A DNA stretch of 27,465 nucleotides from UBA509 sp038729325 (GTDB taxonomy: Archaea; Thermoplasmatota; Thermoplasmata; Thermoplasmatales; Thermoplasmataceae): the NCBI GenBank assembly GCA_038729325.1, contig JAVYSG010000011.1:1-27465 (forward strand), read 5' to 3'. The notes under the pieces are model-generated. The model did not search any database, had not been told where the DNA came from, and saw nothing but the letters and a program-made list of their open reading frames with translations. A program made the translations under genes and the position numbers. Positions 1 through 5,777 of this stretch are shown here, in pieces. Position 1 is the stretch's first letter. Each line of letters starts with the position of its first letter.

Positions 1-186
1 GCCAGAATCGGCTCCTGAATAGCTGACATTCATGATGGTCCCGTCGCTGTAGTAGTCAAATGTGTAATTTCCCATGGTTTTTACCACAGGAACAGAAGGT
101 GATGCGGCATAGGCACCAGCCAGAGCCACTGCACTTCCCGACATTATGACCACCATGGCAAGAACCATGATCACCTTAGTGTTCAT
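1..186 (-). CDS. secreted or membrane-anchored protein, 5' end only
   Basis: The window holds the first 62 codons of a gene that runs off the left edge. The ATG at 186 opens a classic signal peptide: a short N-terminus with one lysine (MNTK), a hydrophobic core to about residue 24, and an Ala-rich region around residues 19-28 that could be the cleavage site. The mature part begins SPSVPVVKTMG and is rich in Ser, Thr, Tyr and Gly, as expected for an exported protein. A TATA-like box at 206-216 centred about 26 nt upstream implies a leaderless mRNA. The visible part does not identify the family. Export is inferred from the signal peptide. Confidence 0.75.
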   Translation of the reverse strand, partial: MNTKVIMVLAMVVIMSGSAVALAGAYAASPSVPVVKTMGNYTFDYYSDGTIMNVSYSGADSG

Positions 187-205
187 GAATTATTGATGGC
201 AAGAT

Positions 206-216
206 CTAAATATAAG
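206..216 (-). promoter_or_regulatory. TATA box of the secreted-protein gene
   Basis: On the minus strand this reads CTTATATTTAG. Its centre lies about 26 nt before the ATG at 186, so transcription should begin at or next to the start codon. Confidence 0.55.
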
Positions 217-305
217 CTTATAGGTACAGATAGACGTTTAAGATGCATGGAACCCAGTAAAATAGGGCTCACCAATAAAATATAGATTTCACAGACATGG
301 AAACA

Positions 306-314
306 ATTTTTATA
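306..314 (+). promoter_or_regulatory. TATA box of the RNase P RNA gene
   Basis: TTTTTATAT, centred near 310, predicts transcription initiation near 336-338. That is just before the 5' strand of helix P1 (342-348) of the RNA downstream. Confidence 0.6.
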
Positions 315-337
315 TGGTATGGAATACAGCAACGGGG

Positions 338-640
338 AAAAGCCCGAGGGCAGCTTACGCTCGAAAGAGTGAGGAAAGTCCCCTCTCCTCGGTGAGTTCC
401 AACTGCCGCAAGTCAGTGTCCCGGGAGGGACGGTTCAGGGAAAAGAAAAATACGGCTCCGATGAAGGATGATTCTAAGGATGACGTTCTCGGAATAACCG
501 ATGGAAACCTTTCCTGGATGGAGAAAGTCTAAACAGGCCCGATGATGTCACCGGGAGGGCCGGGTAAGACGCAGCCGCAGGGCGAAAGTCGAATGCTGCC
601 AGCCCGAAAGGGGTAACAGAAAGGGGCTTACTCCGGGCAT
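338..640 (+). ncRNA. rnpB: RNase P RNA (archaeal type A)
   Basis: This is the catalytic RNA of ribonuclease P, which removes 5' leaders from pre-tRNAs. The universal block GAGGAAAGTCC lies at 371-381 and the matching 3' block ACAGAAaggGGCTTA at 616-630. They form the long-range helix P4: AAGUCCC at 376-382 pairs with GGGGCUU at 623-629. The termini close as P1: GCCCGAG at 342-348 pairs with CUCCGGGC at 631-638, with one bulged base. Both helices and the internal stretch with GCAGCCGCAGGGCGAAAGUCGAA are typical of type A molecules, and about 300 nt is normal. The exact ends are inferred from P1 and the upstream TATA box. Open frames across this interval are incidental. Confidence 0.93.
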
Positions 641-694
641 TTCTCCGACAAACCCAATAAATATATACACACAAAGTCTACTTCCGTGATAAGT

Positions 695-886
695 ATGCCT
701 GATAAAATGTGCGAAGTCCAAGGCTGCCATAATCCAAGTTTCAAAACTGTCCCTGCAGAACTTGCCAAGAAGGTATTCTCCATAGATGAAAAGCGCACGA
801 AGGTGCACCTGTGCAAGGAACATTACAAGGAATACAAGAAAGAGACCAAGAAGGAGAGGGAAGTTGATAGAATGGACTGGGTCTGA
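695..886 (+). CDS. small zinc-binding protein, function unknown
   Basis: A 63-residue basic protein. Cysteines in CEVQGC near the N-terminus and HLCKEH in the middle form a probable single zinc site (Cx4C ... HxCx3H). It resembles the small 'C-x-x-x-G-C ... LC-x-x-HY' fingers found alone or attached to DNA- and RNA-processing enzymes. The C-terminal third is highly charged (KEYKKETKKERE) and probably helical. A TATA-like AT run at 656-668 predicts initiation near 688, which favours the ATG at 695. A GTG at 686 is an in-frame alternative that adds three residues. The gene sits 55 nt after RNase P RNA and 25 nt before the glycosyltransferase. It lacks the length and four-cysteine pattern of the RNase P subunit Rpp21. 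Its function cannot be assigned. Confidence 0.7.
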   Translation: MPDKMCEVQGCHNPSFKTVPAELAKKVFSIDEKRTKVHLCKEHYKEYKKETKKEREVDRMDWV

Positions 887-911
887 TAGCACCCGGGAGC
901 CATAGAAGATT

Positions 912-1685
912 TTGATATCAATAGTGGTTACCACAAAAAATGAAGGGAAGAGCCTTCCACTGCTTCTGAACAGCCTCAAGGATCAGTGCAGTGGCCATGA
1001 GATTGTTATCGTGGATTCAGAAAGCGAGGATGATACTTCAGATATTGTTCAGCATTATTCGGAATTTCTCCCCATAGTTTTCAGGAGGCAGAGAAGTTCT
1101 CGCGGTGGTGGCAGGAATATTGGTGTGAAACTGTCCAGAGGGGAGTATATTCTTTTCCTGGATGGAGACGTAACGGCTTCCCCGGATCTTATGGCATCTT
1201 ACGAGAAGTCAATTTCCGGAGGGGCAGATGTCATTGCCGGAAAAACCATTCCCGTTGGTGTTGAGAGGTTCCGGCTGGAAAGAGTCAAGCTCTTTGCAGG
1301 TGGATTCGAGATTACTTCCCCCTCAGCAAACCTGTGCTACAGGAAGGATGTTTTCCTGAAACTCGGTGGATTTGATGAAACCTTTGTAACGGCTGAGGAC
1401 ATAGATCTGAACTTTAGGGCTGTTTCCAGTGGATACAGGGCGGATACGTGCAGTAACTGTATTGTGAATAACAGCACAAGGTCCGGCACCGGCGCGTTTC
1501 TGAAACAGGCGTTCTGGAACGGGTACGGGCGATATCAGCTGAAACGGAAACACAGCAGTCACTGGAATCTGGTTACAAAGGGAAAGCCACTCCATGACAG
1601 CCACAGCCTGGTTAATTTTCTGAGGCTGGGCTTCGGTCTACTCGGGTATGTTTATTCAATCCTCCGCCGGGGTAAGTATCCCTGA
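912..1685 (+). CDS. family 2 glycosyltransferase
   Basis: A 257-residue GT-A fold enzyme expected to transfer a sugar from a nucleotide or dolichyl donor to a lipid, glycan or protein at the inner face of the membrane. The N-terminus has the nucleotide-binding strand SIVVTTKNEG (3-12). The metal-binding DxD motif is DGD at 84-86, inside GEYILFLDGDV. The acceptor-side acidic motif is AED at 161-163, in GGFDETFVTAEDIDL. A hydrophobic stretch near the C-terminus (LRLGFGLLGYVYSIL) could anchor it to the membrane. The start is TTG at 912: an in-frame stop lies at 903 and no ATG precedes the first motif. GGGAG at 895-899 may serve as ribosome binding site. The UbiB-family gene follows closely. Donor and acceptor are unknown. 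Confidence 0.88.
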   Translation: MISIVVTTKNEGKSLPLLLNSLKDQCSGHEIVIVDSESEDDTSDIVQHYSEFLPIVFRRQRSSRGGGRNIGVKLSRGEYILFLDGDVTASPDLMASYEKSISGGADVIAGKTIPVGVERFRLERVKLFAGGFEITSPSANLCYRKDVFLKLGGFDETFVTAEDIDLNFRAVSSGYRADTCSNCIVNNSTRSGTGAFLKQAFWNGYGRYQLKRKHSSHWNLVTKGKPLHDSHSLVNFLRLGFGLLGYVYSILRRGKYP

Positions 1686-1719
1686 AAACATATTATTACT
1701 AAAGGCAATTGGAGGAGGA

Positions 1720-3506
1720 ATGCAGTTTGATGACAACGTCCTGAGGGGGGCGAGAAGATCAGAGATAAGGATATTTATCAAGTTATATCCGGTTTTCAGG
1801 AGATATCTGAGGGACAGGGACGAGGCCAAAAGTGAAGAAGAATCAACATGGAGCTACAGGCGTGAGAGGAACGGCGTAAAGGCCGTAAATGCATTCATGA
1901 ATCTTGGACCTACCTTCATAAAACTCGGGCAGGTTCTCTCTGCCAGACCCGATCTCCTTCCCAGGGAATACATAAAGTCATTTGAGAAGCTTCAGGATGA
2001 GGTCCCGGCTGCTCCATTTACTGAAGTGAAACCAATAATAGAGCGCAATCTGGGTGCCATATCTGAACGTTTTGACAGTTTCAATACTGAGGCCATATCG
2101 GGTGCATCTCTGGGGCAGGTTTACAGAGCTGTTTACAGGGGAAAAGATGTTGCAGTTAAGGTGAATCGNNNNNNNNNNNNNNNNNNNNNNNNNNNNNNNN
2201 NNNNNNNNNNNNNNNNNNNNNNNNNNNNNNNNNNNNNNNNNNNNNNNNNNNNNNNNNNNNNNNNNNNNAGCGCAATCTGGGTGCCATATCTGAACGTTTT
2301 GACAGTTTCAATACTGAGGCCATATCGGGTGCATCTCTGGGGCAGGTTTACAGAGCTGTTTACAGGGGAAAAGATGTTGCAGTTAAGGTGAATCGTCCTG
2401 ATGTCGAAAACATTCTTCGCAGGGACCTGTATGTAATAGACAGATTACTGAAACTTGCCAGGGGGCATGTGGAAAATTTCCTTTATCTGAGTGTATTGAA
2501 CGTCATCAATGACTTCAACTCCAGGATCTACGATGAGATTGACTATAGAAAAGAGGCTTCCAATGCCCAGAGAATCAAAAAAAATTTGAAGGGGAGAGAG
2601 AACATTGTTGTACCAGATATCATACCTGAGCTGAGCAGCAAGGAAGTTCTCACTTTAGAGTACGTGAATGGAATAAAAATAACCGACGTTGAGAAATTAA
2701 GGGAAGCTGGAATAGATTTGAAAAATCTGGCATGGCGGCTAGACCTCACATTCATGAGGATGCTTCTTCGTGATGATATTTTTCATGCAGATCCACACCC
2801 CGGAAACATATCAGTAATGCCTGACGGCCGGATCATTCTGTATGATTTTGGAATGGTCGGTTCCCTGGATAGCAAGACACGTTTCTCGCTTCTGTCACTA
2901 TACGATGGCCTTGTGAACACTGATCCGGATGCGATAATGGACGCACTTATCTCCATGGGGGCTCTTTCTCCGGTGGCAAACAGAGCAGTGATGAGAAAGA
3001 GCATGGAGCTTGCCATAGCTAATTTCTATGGGAAGAGCCCGGATGAAACCGAGGTCAGGGAGCTCTTTGAGATTGCAAACAATGTGATTTTCGAGTTTCC
3101 TTTCAGGCTTCCTAGATCGCTTGTTCTATACATGCGTATGTCTTCACTGCTTGAAGGCGTATGCCTTCAGCTTGACCCTGAATTCAAATTTGTAAAGATC
3201 CTGAGGGAACTTCTGTACAGGGAAGGCCTGCTTGATGAGCTCTATCGAAAACAGTTGCAGGACTTTATAAAGAAAACTGTCACCTCACTGGAAAAAGGCA
3301 TTGATGCTCTCCCACTTCTAAAGAGACGGCTCGAAGAGAGTGAACAGCCCGCACCTAAGAGGGTTGACAGGAAAGTGCCAGCTTCCATTTTCCTTGGTTC
3401 GGTGCTAATAGCTTCAGTCCTGACCCTGACTCAGAGACCGCTTCTGGCAGGAGGAGTAATAGTTGCCGATCTTGTGGGCTTTCTGGTGATCTTAGCCAGA
3501 AAATAG
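1720..3506 (+). CDS. ABC1/UbiB (AarF) family protein kinase-like protein, interrupted by an assembly gap
   Basis: An atypical kinase-like protein of the UbiB/ABC1 (ADCK) family, whose members support quinone or isoprenoid lipid metabolism at membranes, probably as ATPases. The reading frame is broken by 100 N and a duplicated 127-nt block. Joining 2168 directly to 2396 restores one frame of 519 residues. In that product the family hallmarks are all present: KLGQ at 68-71, the Ala-rich loop replacement GASLGQV at 128-134, the invariant lysine in VAVKVNRP (147), HADPHPGN at 280-287 and YDFG at 299-302. Two hydrophobic segments close the C-terminus, as in bacterial UbiB. I chose ATG 1720, preceded by GGAGGAGG at 1711-1718. 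An in-frame ATG at 1648 would overlap the glycosyltransferase by 38 nt. The physiological lipid is unknown. Confidence 0.88.
2042..2168 (+). repeat. first copy of an exact 127-nt duplication at a scaffold gap
   Basis: This block is repeated base for base at 2269-2395, on the other side of 100 N. It lies inside the UbiB coding sequence and both copies encode the same residues. Collapsing the two copies restores a normal protein, so this is contig-end overlap and not a biological repeat. Confidence 0.9.
2169..2268. other. assembly gap of exactly 100 N
   Basis: A run of 100 undetermined bases, a common default placeholder length in scaffolding. The flanks are identical, so probably nothing is missing and the true gap is negative (an overlap of 127 nt). 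Confidence 0.95.
2269..2395 (+). repeat. second copy of the 127-nt duplication
   Basis: Identical to 2042-2168. It leads in frame into the rest of the UbiB gene. Confidence 0.9.
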
Positions 3507-3510
3507 GTGT

Positions 3511-3891
3511 TTATTCCACCTTAATGGTCTTTACCCCTTTAGCGGGTATCCTGATAACGAGAACGCCGTTTGTGTATTTGGCGGAATAGTTAACGTCCTG
3601 ATCAACCTCAACCGGAAGCTTGATTCTCTTCATGAATCTGTCGGGTCTCTGATCCATATAAACAACGCCCTTTGTGGTGGGTTCCCTTTCGGCCGAAATT
3701 GTAAGCGAATCCTTCTCAAGTCTTACAGTTATATCCTTCTTGTCAAACCCGGGAAGATCGGCTTCTATTACAATCTCGCCTGATTCCTCATACATTGTAA
3801 CAGGCGGGTATAGAAAAGTCATTATCTCTTTGGCCCTGTCTGAGAGGTTTTTTGCAACTTCTCCTGTGAAATATCTTAGCGGGTTGTACAT
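3511..3891 (-). CDS. hsp20: small heat shock protein, Hsp20/alpha-crystallin family
   Basis: A 126-residue ATP-independent chaperone that holds unfolding proteins in large oligomers. A short N-terminal arm leads into the alpha-crystallin domain from about residue 30. It shows the expected strands EIVIEADLPGF, KKDITVRLE and SLTISAERE, and ends with the family signature YTNGVLVIRIP. The C-terminal tail is very short (KTIKVE) and carries a possible I-x-V anchoring motif. Archaeal Hsp20 proteins are usually 120-170 residues, so this is a compact member. A TATA-like TTAAATAT at 3918-3925 predicts a leader of only a few nt. The gene converges on the UbiB gene with 4 nt between stop codons. Confidence 0.93.
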   Translation of the reverse strand: MYNPLRYFTGEVAKNLSDRAKEIMTFLYPPVTMYEESGEIVIEADLPGFDKKDITVRLEKDSLTISAEREPTTKGVVYMDQRPDRFMKRIKLPVEVDQDVNYSAKYTNGVLVIRIPAKGVKTIKVE

Positions 3892-4025
3892 ATTTATCCC
3901 TTTAAAATTGGTATGCCATATTTAATCTTTCCTAACAAAACAGGTGCTACACATATCTTAAAATATGTTTGGGCAAAAAAGCCACTGAGCTTGCGATCTG
4001 GATGAATTGCAAGCATTTATCATGA

Positions 4026-4280
4026 TTGCAGGAAGTGTGTCATGCATGTGGTCTCTCAATGGACCGGGATATGAATGCTGCAATTAACATTCTCAATATG
4101 GGATTAATAAAAGCAGGGAAAAACTTTCCAGAATTCACGCCCGTGGAAAGCGCAACAGCGTCAGGACTTCAGTTTAGGGGTCTACGAGTGCCACTATGTG
4201 AAGCAGAAACCTCCCATCGCTTGCAATGGAGTGGATGTCAGAGATCGAATTCAAACGCTCAGACGATTCAAAGATTTTGA
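4026..4280 (+). pseudogene. C-terminal remnant of an IS200/IS605-family TnpB
   Basis: The conceptual translation contains VCHACGLSMDRDMNAAINIL followed by a GKNFPEFTPVES segment. This matches the last zinc-ribbon half, the conserved DRDxNAAxNIL helix with the final RuvC aspartate, and the PEFTPVE tail of TnpB proteins. Everything upstream is missing: the first CxxC pair, the other RuvC motifs and the N-terminal domain. No start codon suits the fragment and a stop lies immediately before it. No tnpA is nearby. It is a dead fragment of an RNA-guided nuclease gene. The 3' part of such elements normally also encodes the guide (omega) RNA scaffold, so RNA-level function cannot be excluded. Confidence 0.8.
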
Positions 4281-4320
4281 AATACATGGACTGATACATA
4301 TATCTGGTAACAGAATGCAT

Positions 4321-4342
4321 AATTCCCACAAAATTCCCACAA
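4321..4342 (+). repeat. two tandem copies of an 11-nt unit
   Basis: AATTCCCACAA occurs twice head to tail at 4321-4331 and 4332-4342, between the TnpB remnant and the end of the GTPase gene. It may be replication slippage or a scar of the former insertion. Confidence 0.7.
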
Positions 4343-4364
4343 TAATAAAATGATGAGTTCAGAA

Positions 4365-5300
4365 TTATGCTATTTCCTCGACGATTCCTTCTGCAGCTGA
4401 ATATGGATCTATCCGATCCTCAACATATCTTCTGATCCTGCTGTCGTCCTGCAGGATTCCGGATATATCCTTCCTGAATTTCCGCCTCAGTTCCTCGTCA
4501 ATGTGCATCTGCAGTTCCGTCCTGAACTTTCTCATCCTCACCTCAGGATGATTAAGAGAGAAAGCCCTGTGCAGGTCGATCAGATCCAGAAGCTTGCTGT
4601 ATCCTTCTCCATTCATGGAATTAAGCCCCACCACCGGTGGTTTCCATTCTCCCCTGGGCATCATAGCGAGAGTTTCCTCTATGTCCTTCATGGCTATATA
4701 TGCGCCCTGCCGGTCCATCTTGTTTATCACGAATATGTTCCCTATTTCCATGATTCCAGCCTTTATTGCCTGTATTTCGTCACCGAGCCCGGGACCAAGA
4801 ACCACAACAACAGTGTCCGCAAGGTTTGAAATATCAAGATCCGCCTGTCCTGCTCCCACCGTCTCAACAATTATATAATCAGACCCTGCAGCGTCCAGTA
4901 TCTTTACAGTGTCCCATATGGATCTTGATAATCCACCGGTTAAGCCGCGATTTGCAAGACTCCTCATAAACACACCGTGCTTTGTGAGAGATTCCTGCAT
5001 CCTGATCCTGTTGCCCAAAAGAGACCCACCGGTGAACGGGCTTGATGCGTCTATGGCAACAACTGATACCTTTTTACCCTGTTCAGAAAGAAGTGAGCAT
5101 AAGCGTCCAATCATGGTACTCTTGCCAATACCGGGTGGCCCTGTAATGCCAACAGTATGAGCGTTTCCTGTTCTTGGAAAAATCTCCCTGATGAGTGTTC
5201 GCACAGCGTCAGAATCGCCATCATTCTCTACAATAGTTATGGCTCTGGATATTGACCTGGCATCGCCGTTAAATATGCCAGAAATTAGCTTATCAAGCAC
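4365..5300 (-). CDS. meaB: MeaB/ArgK-type GTPase, chaperone of the B12-dependent mutase
   Basis: A 311-residue G3E-family P-loop GTPase. Family members gate delivery of adenosylcobalamin to acyl-CoA mutases and protect them from inactivation. The Walker A loop GPPGIGKST is at 54-62, the switch/Walker B region ETVGAGQ at 146-152 (in place of the usual DTxG), and the guanine-specificity motif NKMD at 193-196. The C-terminal 60 residues are charged and helical and form the dimerisation arm in MeaB. The start is GTG at 5300. It lies 6 nt after the stop of the B12-binding subunit gene, so the two are cotranscribed and probably translationally coupled. Older databases call such proteins 'LAO/AO transport ATPase', a misnomer. 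Length is normal for the family. Confidence 0.93.
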   Translation of the reverse strand: MLDKLISGIFNGDARSISRAITIVENDGDSDAVRTLIREIFPRTGNAHTVGITGPPGIGKSTMIGRLCSLLSEQGKKVSVVAIDASSPFTGGSLLGNRIRMQESLTKHGVFMRSLANRGLTGGLSRSIWDTVKILDAAGSDYIIVETVGAGQADLDISNLADTVVVVLGPGLGDEIQAIKAGIMEIGNIFVINKMDRQGAYIAMKDIEETLAMMPRGEWKPPVVGLNSMNGEGYSKLLDLIDLHRAFSLNHPEVRMRKFRTELQMHIDEELRRKFRKDISGILQDDSRIRRYVEDRIDPYSAAEGIVEEIA

Positions 5301-5306
5301 TGGATA

Positions 5307-5777
5307 TCACTGACCTGCGCTTTTTAGTTTCCTTATTTCTTCTGCTCGCTTCCGGATGTGATCAATTATGACGGATATCTGAGTACCCGGGCCATAATTC
5401 CCTGAAATGCCCATCCTCTCCAGTTTTGGTTTATCGGCGTCCGGTATGGTTCCTCCACCTACAATTGCAATGTCCTTCACACCCTTCTCCTTCATCAGAT
5501 CTGCAACTTTCTTGAAAACTGTCATGTGGGCACCATTGAGCAGACTTAGGGCAATCACATCGACATCCTCATTAATTGCCGTATCCACAACCTGTTCTGG
5601 AGTTGGCAGCAGCCCTGCATATATTACTTCCATCCCTGCGTCCCTGAAAGCCTTGGCCAGTACCAGTATTCCCCTGTCATGCCCATCTATGCCAGGTTTC
5701 GCCAGCAGAATTTTGATGGGTCTCGCATTAAACAATGACTGGCTCTTTCCAGGTTCCAAAGACTTTCCTTCCGACAT
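5307..5777 (-). CDS. icmB: cobalamin-binding small subunit of acyl-CoA mutase
   Basis: A 156-residue Rossmann-like B12-binding domain that carries adenosylcobalamin base-off/His-on. The signature DxHxxG is DGHDRG at 31-36, with H33 as lower cobalt ligand. It is followed by SLLNGAH (the usual S-x-L loop) and the GGGTIPD loop that encloses the dimethylbenzimidazole tail. The first 20 residues are a linker. The ATG at 5777 lies inside the 3' end of the large-subunit gene and the two overlap by 50 nt in different frames. The ATG created at the large-subunit stop (TTTAATG) is not in this frame, so the long overlap appears real. Separate large and small chains are the arrangement of isobutyryl-CoA and 2-hydroxyisobutyryl-CoA mutases and of archaeal methylmalonyl-CoA mutases. 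Confidence 0.9.
   Translation of the reverse strand: MSEGKSLEPGKSQSLFNARPIKILLAKPGIDGHDRGILVLAKAFRDAGMEVIYAGLLPTPEQVVDTAINEDVDVIALSLLNGAHMTVFKKVADLMKEKGVKDIAIVGGGTIPDADKPKLERMGISGNYGPGTQISVIIDHIRKRAEEIRKLKSAGQ

Larger units (their letters stand above)
3892..4364. other. gene-poor stretch with Hsp20 promoter and transposon relic
   Basis: These 473 nt hold the Hsp20 promoter at the left, two short inverted repeats (ACATAT/ATATGT at 3951-3956 and 3963-3968; GCTTGC/GCAAGC at 3989-3994 and 4009-4014), the TnpB remnant, and a two-copy 11-nt tandem repeat at the right. No intact gene is visible. Confidence 0.6.

Noticed and set aside
314..979. Open frames on both strands across the RNase P RNA and the zinc-finger gene
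   Set aside because: The interval is explained by RNase P RNA with matching P1 and P4 helices and by the downstream gene. The translations resemble no family.
2042..2395. The 127-nt direct repeats as transposon ends, attachment sites or gene duplication
   Set aside because: They flank exactly 100 N, recur with the same length at the other gap, and collapse to one intact gene.
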